Source: Roseibacterium beibuensis (GTDB lineage Bacteria; Pseudomonadota; Alphaproteobacteria; Rhodobacterales; Rhodobacteraceae). From it: DNA of 64,000 bases. A program made the position numbers and the translations under genes. Location of the stretch: assembly GCF_039542305.1 (NCBI RefSeq), contig NZ_BAABHW010000001.1:682001-746000 (forward strand), read 5' to 3'. The notes below the pieces were generated by a model. That model ran no database searches, was not told where the DNA came from, and saw only the letters and a list, made by a program, of their open reading frames with translations. Positions 43,214 through 50,630 of this stretch are shown here, in pieces (position 1 is the stretch's first letter; each line of letters opens with the position of its first letter).

Positions 43214-43711
43214 TTACTCGATGATCATCAGCGGAGCGCCGAATTCCACGGGCGCCTTGTCCTCGATGAGGATGCGCTTGACCGTCCCGGCGCGCGGGCT
43301 GGGGATCTGGTTCATGGTTTTCATCGCTTCGACGATCAGCAGGGTCTGGCCCTCGGCCACCTTGTCGCCAACCGAGACGAAGGACGGCGCGCCCGGTTCG
43401 GGCTGCAGGTACACGGTGCCGACCATGGGCGAGGTGACGGCGTTGGGGTTCTGGGCCGGGTCCTCGGCGGTGGCCGGTGCCGCTGCGGCGGGCTCTGCGA
43501 CGGGGCCGGGGGCGGGCATCACGGCCGACGCGGCTGGTGCGGCGTACTGGACCGGGGCGGGCGCCGGTTGCTGGCGCGAGACGCGGACATTCAGGCTGTC
43601 GTCTTCCCCGTAGTCGCGCTTGACCTGCAATTCGGTCAGATCGTTCTCGTTCAGAAGCTCTGCCAATGCGCGGATGAACTCCACGTCCTGCTCATGCGTC
43701 TTGTTGGTCAT
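43214..43711 (-). CDS. accB: Acetyl-CoA carboxylase biotin carboxyl carrier protein
   Basis: 165-residue carrier of the covalently bound biotin of acetyl-CoA carboxylase. The N-terminal part (FIRALAELLNENDLTELQVK) is the usual BCCP dimerisation region. A Pro/Ala-rich hinge of ~50 residues follows (AAPAASAVMPAPGP). The C-terminal biotinyl domain has VGTVYLQPEPGAPSFVSVGD, the biotinylation motif EAMKTMNQI (Lys about residue 130) and EFGAPLMIIE. First gene of accBC. It is divergent from the pyrimidine-degradation operon, with 314 bases between that hold two palindromes. Confidence 0.96.
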   Translation of the reverse strand: MTNKTHEQDVEFIRALAELLNENDLTELQVKRDYGEDDSLNVRVSRQQPAPAPVQYAAPAASAVMPAPGPVAEPAAAAPATAEDPAQNPNAVTSPMVGTVYLQPEPGAPSFVSVGDKVAEGQTLLIVEAMKTMNQIPSPRAGTVKRILIEDKAPVEFGAPLMIIE

Positions 43712-43859
43712 GTATATCCTCTGAGCTCATCCCTGGGCGGCGTCGCGCCGGGGCTGCATCACCACGGTATCGACGCCCTATAACGCAGCATGACCCGGGG
43801 GAAAAGCCGCGCAATCACCTAGGTGATTTGGGGAGGCGCGGGCGTATTGGAACCCCGTG

Positions 43860-43878
43860 TTGCCCGAATTTCGGGCAA
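43860..43878. promoter_or_regulatory. Perfect 19-base operator-like palindrome
   Basis: Arms TTGCCCGAA and TTCGGGCAA around a single central T. With only one base between 9-bp arms it cannot form a normal RNA hairpin, so a protein-binding site (homodimeric regulator) is more likely. It is 148 bases from the accB start and 148 bases from preT, so either gene could be the target. I do not recognise the regulator. Confidence 0.55.
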
Positions 43879-43928
43879 ACGCGCCGGTTTGGACGGCAAA
43901 CTGCACCCGTTGCGGCGCGATCCAATAA

Positions 43929-43944
43929 TTTACCATTTGATAAA
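43929..43944 (+). promoter_or_regulatory. RutR-like operator in front of preT
   Basis: TTTACCATTTGATAAA matches the RutR operator TTGACCAnnTGGTCAA at 11 of the 14 specified positions and keeps the central ACCATTTG. It is 82 bases before the preT start. The RutR-like regulator gene lies 3 kb downstream, and a closer match is in front of the aminotransferase gene. Confidence 0.55.
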
Positions 43945-44025
43945 AAATCGGACCCGTGCCAGCGTGATTGCGACGAAAGAGGCCGTGAAAGGCCCGAGCC
44001 ATCCATCCGACCGGGAGAGCCACAC

Positions 44026-45369
44026 ATGAGCAACACCCCCTTCACCCCCGGCATCGCGCCTGCGCGTCTTGCGCCCGCGACGCTGGAGGAGAATTTCTCC
44101 GATCTGCACCCAAGGCTGGACGACCACGAAGCGCTCGTGGCCGCCGACCGCTGCTATTTCTGCCATGACGCGCCCTGCATGACAGCCTGTCCGACCGATA
44201 TCGATATTCCGCTGTTCATTCGCCAGATTGCCACCGGCACGCCCGAGGCAGCGGCGAAGACGATCTTCCAGCAGAACATCCTGGGCGGCATGTGCGCCCG
44301 CGTTTGCCCGACCGAGACGCTCTGCGAAGAGGTCTGCGTGCGCGAAGTGGCCGAGGGCAAGCCCGTCGAGATCGGGCGCTTGCAGCGCTATGCGACCGAC
44401 ACGTTGATGGAGCAGGGCGTGCACCCGTTCGAGCGGGCCGCGCCGACGGGGCGCAAGATCGCCGTCGTGGGCGCCGGGCCGGCGGGCCTTTCCTGTGCGC
44501 ATCGGTTGGCGATGAAGGGCCATGACGTCACCATCTTCGAGGCCAAGCCCAAGCCCGGTGGCCTCAACGAATACGGCATCGCCTATTACAAATCCGTGGG
44601 CGGCTTCGCCGAGGCCGAGGTCGATTGGCTGCTGAAGATCGGCGGCATCACCATCGAGAACGGCAAGGCCCTTGGGCGCGACCTGACCCTTGGCGAGTTG
44701 GAAAACGACTTCGACGCGGTCTTCCTCGGAATGGGTCTGGCGGGGGTGAACGCCCTGCGCGCGAATGGCGAGGCCAAGGACGGCGTGGCCGACGCGGTGG
44801 GCTTCATCGCCGATCTGCGGCAGGCCGATGATCTGGCGACGCTGCCGGTGGGCCGCAACGTTGTGGTGATCGGGGGCGGCATGACCGCCATCGACGCCGC
44901 CGTGCAGTCGAAACTGCTGGGCTCCGAGAACGTCACGCTGGTCTACCGCCGCGGGCGCGAGGCGATGCCGGCCAGCCGGTTCGAACAGGATCTCGCGGCG
45001 TCGAAAGGCGTGCGCTTCATCTTCAACGCCATGCCGATCGAGGTGGTCGGCAACGGGTCGGTGACGGCGCTGCGCTGCGAATACACGCGATCCGAGGGCA
45101 AATCCCTCGTGGGCACCGGCGAAACCTTCGACATCCCCGCCGACCAGGTTCTCAAGGCCATCGGCCAGACCCTTGGCGAGATGCCGGAGGGGCTGGACCT
45201 GACCGGCGGCAAGATCGCCGTGACCGGGGCGGGGCGCACCAACCTCGCCAAGGTCTGGGCTGGCGGCGACTGCGCCGCGGGGGGCGAAGACCTGACCGTG
45301 ACAGCCGTGGCCGAGGGCCGCGATGCCGCCGACGACATCCACGCAATGCTGACCGAGGCAGCCGGCTGA
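44026..45369 (+). CDS. preT: Dihydropyrimidine dehydrogenase subunit PreT (NAD(P)H-oxidising)
   Basis: Electron-input subunit of bacterial dihydropyrimidine dehydrogenase, which reduces uracil and thymine to their dihydro forms. 447 residues. The N-terminus carries Cys-rich iron-sulfur motifs (CYFCHDAPCMTACPTDID and GGMCARVCPTETLCEEVC, about residues 43-110). Then follows a GltD-like flavoprotein part with the FAD loop VVGAGPAGLSCAHRLA (about 148-163), the second nucleotide loop VVIGGGMTAIDAAVQSK and the C-terminal VWAGGDCAAGG. ATG 44026 follows GGGAGAG. preA starts 28 bases after the stop, so both subunits are cotranscribed. A RutR-like site lies upstream. Confidence 0.93.
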   Translation: MSNTPFTPGIAPARLAPATLEENFSDLHPRLDDHEALVAADRCYFCHDAPCMTACPTDIDIPLFIRQIATGTPEAAAKTIFQQNILGGMCARVCPTETLCEEVCVREVAEGKPVEIGRLQRYATDTLMEQGVHPFERAAPTGRKIAVVGAGPAGLSCAHRLAMKGHDVTIFEAKPKPGGLNEYGIAYYKSVGGFAEAEVDWLLKIGGITIENGKALGRDLTLGELENDFDAVFLGMGLAGVNALRANGEAKDGVADAVGFIADLRQADDLATLPVGRNVVVIGGGMTAIDAAVQSKLLGSENVTLVYRRGREAMPASRFEQDLAASKGVRFIFNAMPIEVVGNGSVTALRCEYTRSEGKSLVGTGETFDIPADQVLKAIGQTLGEMPEGLDLTGGKIAVTGAGRTNLAKVWAGGDCAAGGEDLTVTAVAEGRDAADDIHAMLTEAAG

Positions 45370-45397
45370 GCGCCGCGCAACCGAAGGAGTAAGACAC

Positions 45398-46702
45398 ATG
45401 GCAGACCTGACCACGACCTTCTGCGGCATCACCTCGCCCAACCCGTTCTGGCTGGCCTCGGCGCCGCCGACCGACAAGGAATACAACGTCCGCCGCGCCT
45501 TCGAGGCCGGCTGGGGCGGTGTCGTCTGGAAGACCCTCGGCGAAGCGGGGCCGCCCGTCGTCAACGTGAACGGCCCGCGCTACGGCGCGATCTGGGGCGC
45601 GGACCGGCGCCTGCTGGGCCTGAACAACATCGAGTTGATCACCGACCGCCCGCTCGAGGTGAACCTCGAAGAGATGACGCGGGTGAAAAAGGACTACCCA
45701 GACCGCGCGCTGATCGCCTCGCTCATGGTGCCGGTGAACGAGGATAGCTGGAAAGCGATCCTCGACCGGGTGATCGAAACGGGCTGTGACGGGGTGGAGC
45801 TGAACTTCGGCTGCCCCCACGGCATGAGCGAGCGCGGCATGGGATCGGCGGTGGGGCAGGTGCCCGAATACGTCCAGCAGGTCACCGAATGGTGCAAGAA
45901 ACATTCGGACCTGCCCGTGATCGTGAAGCTGACGCCCAACATCACCGATATCCGCAAGCCCGCGCAGGCGGCCAAGGATGGCGGGGCGGATGCGGTCAGC
46001 CTGATCAACACGATCAACTCGATCACCTCGGTCGACCTCGACCTGTTCGCGCCGGAACCCACCATCGACGGCAAGGGCGCGCATGGCGGCTATTGCGGCC
46101 CGGCGGTCAAACCCATCGCGCTCAACATGGTGGCCGAGATCACGCGCACGCCGTCGCTGGCGGGCCTGCCGGTCTCCGGCATCGGGGGGGTGACCACGTG
46201 GAAGGACGCGGCCGAGTTCATCGCGCTTGGCGCGGGCAACGTGCAGGTCTGCACGGCGGCCATGACCTACGGCTTCAAGATCGTGCAGGAGATGATCTCG
46301 GGCCTGTCGCAATACCTCGATGAAAAAGGCATGAGCTCGGTCGATGAGTTGGTCGGCCGCGCGGTGCCGAACCTCAGTGACTGGCAGCACCTGAACCTGA
46401 ACTACGTCACCAAGGCGCGGATCGACCAGGAGGCCTGCATCAAGTGCGGGCGTTGCTATGCCGCCTGCGAGGATACCAGCCATCAGGCGATTTCCATGTC
46501 CGAGGATCGCACCTTCGAGGTGATCGATGCCGAATGCGTGGCCTGCAACCTGTGCGTGAATGTCTGCCCGGTCGAGGGCTGCATCACCATGGAGCGGATG
46601 GAGCCCGGCACCACCGATCCGCGCACCGGCAAGGTCGTCGAGGAAGAGTATGCGAACTGGACGACGCATCCGAACAACCCCGGCAGTTGCGCCGCTGAAT
46701 GA
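45398..46702 (+). CDS. preA: Dihydropyrimidine dehydrogenase subunit PreA
   Basis: Catalytic FMN subunit of dihydropyrimidine dehydrogenase. 434 residues. An FMN-binding TIM barrel like dihydroorotate dehydrogenase covers about residues 1-330 (FWLASAPPTDKEYNVRRAFE, ELNFGCPHGMSERGMGSAVG, VIVKLTPNITDI, SGIGGVTTWKDAAEFI). A C-terminal ferredoxin module has two 4Fe-4S motifs: CIKCGRCYAACEDTSH and CVACNLCVNVCPVEGC. The catalytic Cys of the family lies in the NFGCPHG/GMGSA loop region. Follows preT by 28 bases with GAAGGAG as ribosome site. The operon ends in a repeat element at 46734. Confidence 0.95.
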   Translation: MADLTTTFCGITSPNPFWLASAPPTDKEYNVRRAFEAGWGGVVWKTLGEAGPPVVNVNGPRYGAIWGADRRLLGLNNIELITDRPLEVNLEEMTRVKKDYPDRALIASLMVPVNEDSWKAILDRVIETGCDGVELNFGCPHGMSERGMGSAVGQVPEYVQQVTEWCKKHSDLPVIVKLTPNITDIRKPAQAAKDGGADAVSLINTINSITSVDLDLFAPEPTIDGKGAHGGYCGPAVKPIALNMVAEITRTPSLAGLPVSGIGGVTTWKDAAEFIALGAGNVQVCTAAMTYGFKIVQEMISGLSQYLDEKGMSSVDELVGRAVPNLSDWQHLNLNYVTKARIDQEACIKCGRCYAACEDTSHQAISMSEDRTFEVIDAECVACNLCVNVCPVEGCITMERMEPGTTDPRTGKVVEEEYANWTTHPNNPGSCAAE

Positions 46703-46733
46703 AGGGTTTCGCCGCGCCTGCGCGCGGCGACCC

Positions 46734-46790
46734 GCGGGGGGGCTTTGCCCCCCGCACCCCCCAGAGTTTTCTTGCCAAGATGAAGGAAGG
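46734..46790 (+). repeat. Hairpin with conserved tail (REP-like element, copy B)
   Basis: Hairpin with G-run arm GCGGGGGGGC, TTT loop and GCCCCCCGC arm, then CCCCCCAGAGTTTTC and GCCAAGATGAAGG. The tail matches that of copy A at 31226-31254 at nearly every position. It lies between preA (+) and the convergent regulator gene (-). Confidence 0.75.
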
Positions 46791-46824
46791 GCCGCCCGCA
46801 CCAGGGCGGCCTTTTCGCGTTGCG

Positions 46825-47436
46825 TCAGGGGGCGAGCAGGCGCCGGAACAGCGTGTCGAGAAATGTCTCGGCCTCGGCCAGCGGGTCATGCCCGGGGCCG
46901 AGCACGGCGCGGACCTGTACGTCGAAATCGGCGTAATGCTGGGTCAGCGCCCAGACCGAGAAGATCAGGTGATGCGGGTCCACGTCGGCGATCTGGCCCT
47001 CGGCGATCCAGCCGCGAATGACGCCGGCCTTTTCATCCACCAGCGTTTTCAGGTCGGTGGCCAGCAGGTGTTCCATGCGCGGCGCGCCCTGGACGATCTC
47101 GTTGGCGAAGAGGCGCGATTCGCGCGGGAAATCGCGGCTGAGTTGCAGCTTGCGCCGGACATAGGCGAGCAGTTCCTCGACCGGTTCACCGTCCGGGTCC
47201 AATTCGCGCAGCGGGTCCAGCCAGGTTTCCATCAAGCCGCTGAGAAGCGTGATGAAAATCGCCTCTTTCGATGGGAAATAGTAAAGCAGATTGGGTTTCG
47301 ACAGCCCCGCCTCTCCGGCGATCTGGTCGAGTGTGGCGCCCCGAAACCCGTGGCGCGAGAAGACTTCGAGCGCGGCGTCGAGAATCGCGTGACGGTTCTT
47401 TTTCTGGATGCGGGTGCGGGGCGGATCGGCGTTCAT
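46825..47436 (-). CDS. rutR: TetR-family regulator, RutR-like
   Basis: 203-residue TetR-type repressor. Helix-turn-helix at about residues 15-60: HAILDAALEVFSRHGFRGAT, LDQIAGEAGLSKPNLLYYFP. The C-terminal domain has LLSGLMETWLDPLRELDPDG, LSRDFPRESRLFANEIVQGA and WALTQHYADFDVQV, the pattern of RutR. RutR senses uracil/thymine and controls pyrimidine use. It lies between preTA and the aminotransferase gene and faces away from the latter. A near-consensus RutR operator is in the gap. ATG 47436 (MNADPPR) is chosen. Assignment to RutR rests on the C-domain, the genes around it and the operators together. Confidence 0.85.
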   Translation of the reverse strand: MNADPPRTRIQKKNRHAILDAALEVFSRHGFRGATLDQIAGEAGLSKPNLLYYFPSKEAIFITLLSGLMETWLDPLRELDPDGEPVEELLAYVRRKLQLSRDFPRESRLFANEIVQGAPRMEHLLATDLKTLVDEKAGVIRGWIAEGQIADVDPHHLIFSVWALTQHYADFDVQVRAVLGPGHDPLAEAETFLDTLFRRLLAP

Positions 47437-47487
47437 GGGGCGATGTTTGGCTGGCGGCGGGGCGAGAGGCAAGGTGCTGCTTTGCGG

Positions 47488-47508
47488 CATGCCCGATTGC
47501 TGGGCATG
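47488..47508. promoter_or_regulatory. Inverted repeat in the regulator/aminotransferase gap
   Basis: Perfect 7-bp arms CATGCCC / GGGCATG separated by 7 bases, followed by TTTGCCTT at 47509 and again 19 bases later. It is 52 bases upstream of the RutR-like regulator start, so it could be an operator for that gene or a leader hairpin. It does not resemble the RutR site. Confidence 0.35.
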
Positions 47509-47597
47509 TTTGCCTTTTCAGGCATCATTTGCCTTGCGATTGGGCAGGCGAGGGCGTTCAATTCATTGACTGGCACAGCGCCTCTGCTAGCGTGATC

Positions 47598-47613
47598 TTG
47601 ACCGTTTGGTCAA
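47598..47613 (+). promoter_or_regulatory. RutR-like operator in front of the aminotransferase operon
   Basis: TTGACCGTTTGGTCAA is a near-perfect palindrome that differs from the RutR operator TTGACCAnnTGGTCAA at only one specified position. It lies 57 bases before the likely aminotransferase start and 162 bases from the regulator start. It is therefore well placed to control both the catabolic operon and the regulator. Confidence 0.8.
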
Positions 47614-47669
47614 AAACAATCGAAGCCCCGGCGGCGCGCGACCGGGGCGCTAGACAGGGAATGACCACG

Positions 47670-49001
47670 ATGGCCCTCGACCGTTCCAACCCGGTGCCGA
47701 ACGACCTTTCCGCATTCTGGATGCCGTTCACGGCGAACCGGCAGTTCAAGAAGACGCCGCGCATGTTCGTGTCGGCGGACGGGATGTACTACAAGACATC
47801 CGACGGGCGCGACGTGCTGGACGGCACGGCGGGTCTGTGGTGCTGCAACGCGGGCCACAACCGTCCCAAGATCGTCGAGGCGATCCGCCAACAGGCCGGC
47901 GAGTTGGACTATGCCCCCGCCTTCCAGATGGGCCACCCCAAGGCGTTCGAGCTGGCGACGCGCCTGCGCGACATGGCGCCCGAGCCGATGGAGCATGTGT
48001 TCTTCACCAACTCAGGCTCCGAGTCGGTCGAGACCGCGCTGAAGATCGCCATCGCCTACCAGCGCGCCATCGGGCAGGGCACACGCACCCGCCTGATCGG
48101 GCGCGAACGCGGCTATCACGGGGTGAATTTCGGCGGCATCTCGGTGGGCGGGATCGTCAATAACCGCAAGTTCTTCGGCTCGCTCCTGACCGGGGTCGAC
48201 CACTTGCCGCACACCCATTTGCCCGGGCAGAACGCCTTCAGCCGCGGCCAGCCCGAGCACGGCGCGCACCTGGCCGATGAGTTGGAGCGTATCGTCGCCC
48301 TGCATGGCCCCGAGACCGTGGCCGCCGTGATCGTCGAGCCGATGGCGGGCTCGACCGGGGTGCTGATGCCGCCCAAGGGATACCTGCAACGCCTGCGCGA
48401 GATCACGCGCAAGCATGGTATCCTGCTGATCTTCGACGAGGTGATCACCGGGTTCGGGCGGCTTGGGTCGTCCTTCGCGGCGGATCATTTCGACGTGATG
48501 CCCGACATGATCACCTGCGCCAAGGGCCTGACCAATGGCGTGATCCCGATGGGCGCGGTGCTGGCGACCAAGGAAATCCACGACGCCTTCATGCACGGCC
48601 CGGAAGAAGCGATCGAGCTGTTCCACGGCTACACCTATTCCGGCAACCCGATCGCCTCGGCCGCCGGCCTGGCGACGCTGGAGACCTACAAGGAAGAAGG
48701 GCTGTTCGAGCGCGCGGCCGAGTTGGCGCCTTATTGGGAAGACGCCGTGCACAGCTTGCGCGACTGTCCGCATGTGATCGACATCCGCAACATGGGCCTG
48801 ATCGCGGGGATCGAGTTGGACCCGATCGCGGGCGCGCCGACGAAGCGGGCGTTCTCGGCCTTCCTGCAGGCCTACGAGAACGACGTTCTGATCCGCACCA
48901 CGGGCGACATCATCGCGCTCAGCCCGCCGCTGATCATCGAGAAGCACCATATCGACACGCTGTTCGGCAAGCTGGCCGACATCCTGAAGGGCCTGGACTA
49001 A
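47670..49001 (+). CDS. Beta-alanine (omega-amino acid):pyruvate aminotransferase
   Basis: PLP class-III aminotransferase. In this operon its likely job is to convert beta-alanine (or 3-aminoisobutyrate from thymine) to malonate semialdehyde (or the methyl form). About 443 residues. Resemblance to beta-alanine:pyruvate transaminases is close: WMPFTANRQFKKTPRMFVSA, GTAGLWCCNAGHNRPKIVEA, FFTNSGSESVETALKIAIAY, GYHGVNFGGISVGG, LIFDEVITGFGRLGSSFAA, and the PLP-Lys motif CAKGLTNGVIPMGAV. The ATG at 47670 has AGGGA at the right distance. An in-frame ATG at 47661 sits too close to it. A RutR-like operator lies just upstream. Confidence 0.92.
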   Translation: MALDRSNPVPNDLSAFWMPFTANRQFKKTPRMFVSADGMYYKTSDGRDVLDGTAGLWCCNAGHNRPKIVEAIRQQAGELDYAPAFQMGHPKAFELATRLRDMAPEPMEHVFFTNSGSESVETALKIAIAYQRAIGQGTRTRLIGRERGYHGVNFGGISVGGIVNNRKFFGSLLTGVDHLPHTHLPGQNAFSRGQPEHGAHLADELERIVALHGPETVAAVIVEPMAGSTGVLMPPKGYLQRLREITRKHGILLIFDEVITGFGRLGSSFAADHFDVMPDMITCAKGLTNGVIPMGAVLATKEIHDAFMHGPEEAIELFHGYTYSGNPIASAAGLATLETYKEEGLFERAAELAPYWEDAVHSLRDCPHVIDIRNMGLIAGIELDPIAGAPTKRAFSAFLQAYENDVLIRTTGDIIALSPPLIIEKHHIDTLFGKLADILKGLD

Positions 49002-49038
49002 CAGGGCCCCGGACGAAACTGACAGGGAAGGACTATTC

Positions 49039-50289
49039 ATGGCGGCCCCGGCTGAGAACATGACGATCAATGGCGAGCGGCTTTGGGACTCGCTGATGGA
49101 AATGGCCAGGATCGGGCCGGGCGTGGCGGGTGGCAACAACCGCCAGACGCTCACCGACGAGGATGCCGAGGGCCGCGCCCTGTTCCAGTCCTGGTGCGAG
49201 GCGGCGGGCATGACGATGGGTGTGGACGAGATGGGCAACATGTTCGCCCGTCGTGAAGGCACCGACCCCGACGCCCTGCCAGTCTATGTCGGCAGCCACC
49301 TCGATACGCAGCCCACGGGTGGCAAATACGATGGCGTTCTGGGCGTCCTTGGCGGGCTTGAGGTGATCCGCACCCTCAACGACCTGAACATCAAGACGAA
49401 ACATCCGATCGTCGTGACGAACTGGACGAACGAGGAAGGCACGCGCTTCGCGCCCGCGATGCTGGCCTCGGGCGTGTTTTCCGGGCGCCACACGCTCGAC
49501 TGGGCCTATGACCGCGTCGATGCGGCGGGCAAGCGGTTCGGCGACGAGCTGGAGCGGATCGGCTGGAAGGGCGAGGAAAAGGTCGGTGATCGCAAGATGC
49601 ACGCCATGTTCGAGTTGCATATCGAACAGGGCCCGATCCTCGAAGCCGAGGGCAAGGATATCGGTGTCGTCACGCACGGGCAGGGGCTGCGCTGGATCGA
49701 ATGCACCGTGACCGGCAAGGAGAGCCACACCGGTTCTACCCCCATGCACATGCGCAAGAACGCGGGCCGGGGCCTCGCGCTCATTACCGAGCTGGTCCAC
49801 GAGATCGCGATGAAGAACCAGCCGAACGCGGTTGGCGCGATCGGGCATATCGACGTCTACCCCAACTCGCGCAACATCATTCCCGGCAAGGTCGTCTTCA
49901 CCGTCGACATGCGCACGCACCTGCTGGACAAGCTCAACGCCATGGTGGACGAGCTGATGGAGCGGGCGCCGAAACTCTGCGAAGAGATCGGGGTCGCGTT
50001 CAGCGCCGAGATCGTGGGGCAGTTCGACCCGCCGGCCTTTGACGAAAACTGCGTGAGCGCTGTGCGCCAAGCTGCTGAACGTCTTGGATATTCCCACATG
50101 GATATCGTGTCGGGCGCAGGCCATGACGCGTGCTGGATCAACGATGTCGCGCCCACCGCGATGATCATGTGCCCCTGCGTGGATGGGCTTTCGCACAACG
50201 AAGCCGAAGAAATTTCACCTGAATGGGCGACCGCGGGCGCCAATGTGCTATTCCACGCCGTAGTGGAAACTGCGGAGATCGTGGAATGA
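49039..50289 (+). CDS. M20-family amidase, probable beta-ureidopropionase
   Basis: 416-residue Zn-dependent hydrolase of the AllC/HyuC (N-carbamoyl amino acid amidohydrolase) group. Metal-binding stretches: VGSHLDTQPTGGKYDGVLGV (His, Asp), TNWTNEEGTRFAP (Glu), FELHIEQGPILE (His, Glu), and SGAGHDACWI / GLSHNEAE near the C-terminus. Also GQGLRWIECTVTGKESHTGS, the dimerisation-domain signature. In this operon it should hydrolyse N-carbamoyl-beta-alanine to beta-alanine, CO2 and ammonia, the third step of reductive pyrimidine breakdown. The family alone does not fix the substrate. Its stop overlaps the next start by ATGA. Confidence 0.92.
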   Translation: MAAPAENMTINGERLWDSLMEMARIGPGVAGGNNRQTLTDEDAEGRALFQSWCEAAGMTMGVDEMGNMFARREGTDPDALPVYVGSHLDTQPTGGKYDGVLGVLGGLEVIRTLNDLNIKTKHPIVVTNWTNEEGTRFAPAMLASGVFSGRHTLDWAYDRVDAAGKRFGDELERIGWKGEEKVGDRKMHAMFELHIEQGPILEAEGKDIGVVTHGQGLRWIECTVTGKESHTGSTPMHMRKNAGRGLALITELVHEIAMKNQPNAVGAIGHIDVYPNSRNIIPGKVVFTVDMRTHLLDKLNAMVDELMERAPKLCEEIGVAFSAEIVGQFDPPAFDENCVSAVRQAAERLGYSHMDIVSGAGHDACWINDVAPTAMIMCPCVDGLSHNEAEEISPEWATAGANVLFHAVVETAEIVE

Positions 50290-50540
50290 AATTTGTGAAG
50301 TTCGTGGCCCCGGCGGTCATGCTGGCCCTGTTGGCGGGCTGCGTGACGCCGACGCCCGAGGGGGAAACCGAGGCCCTGAGCGAAGAGATCCTGGCGCTCG
50401 CGGCACCCGGGCAGGACACGACGAGCGTGCGGCTCGAGTCCGACGGCTGCTATTGGTACCGTTACGAGGGGCCGGTCGAAACGACCTACCTGCCGCTCAT
50501 GACGCGCGATGACCGCATGATCTGTGTCGTGGCGCAATAA
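50286..50540 (+). CDS. Small lipoprotein in the pyrimidine operon
   Basis: 84-residue protein with a lipoprotein signal: MKFVKFVAPAVMLALLAGC, lipobox LLAGC with Cys at residue 19. The mature ~65 residues have an acidic helix (EALSEEILALA), SVRLESDGCYWYRYEGPVE, and a C-terminal ICVVAQ. Two further Cys could form a disulfide. No family recognised. The ATG overlaps the stop of the amidase gene (ATGA), so its translation is coupled to a pyrimidine-catabolism enzyme. Gene order suggests a membrane-attached helper, for example with the ABC importer downstream, but nothing in the sequence proves it. Confidence 0.8.
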   Translation: MKFVKFVAPAVMLALLAGCVTPTPEGETEALSEEILALAAPGQDTTSVRLESDGCYWYRYEGPVETTYLPLMTRDDRMICVVAQ

Positions 50541-50562
50541 GCCACGTGCAGACCTGAAAATG

Positions 50563-50612
50563 CCCCTGAAAACAGGGGAATGACATCAAACCGGGGCCGG
50601 GAAAGGCCCCGG
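50563..50612 (+). other. Two hairpins in the hydA leader
   Basis: First a perfect stem CCCCTG / CAGGGG with AAAA loop (50563-50578), then CCGGGGCC / GGCCCCGG with a 6-base loop (50591-50612), ending 18 bases before the hydA start codon. Neither is followed by a T-run. Within an operon such structures may set relative expression by RNA processing or pausing. Confidence 0.5.
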
Positions 50613-50630
50613 GCAAACGGGGAGTACGAG

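Larger units (their letters stand above)
43712..44025. other. accB-preT divergent intergenic region (314 bases)
   Basis: Regulatory region between accB (-) and preT (+). It contains a perfect 19-base odd-centred palindrome at 43860-43878 and a RutR-like operator at 43929-43944, both annotated separately. The part around 43920-43955 is notably AT-rich compared with the rest. I see no convincing coding sequence or RNA gene in it. Confidence 0.6.

Noticed and set aside
41890..43224. Open frame of about 440 codons on the plus strand across accC
   Set aside because: Antisense shadow caused by GC-rich third positions; accC itself is unmistakable.
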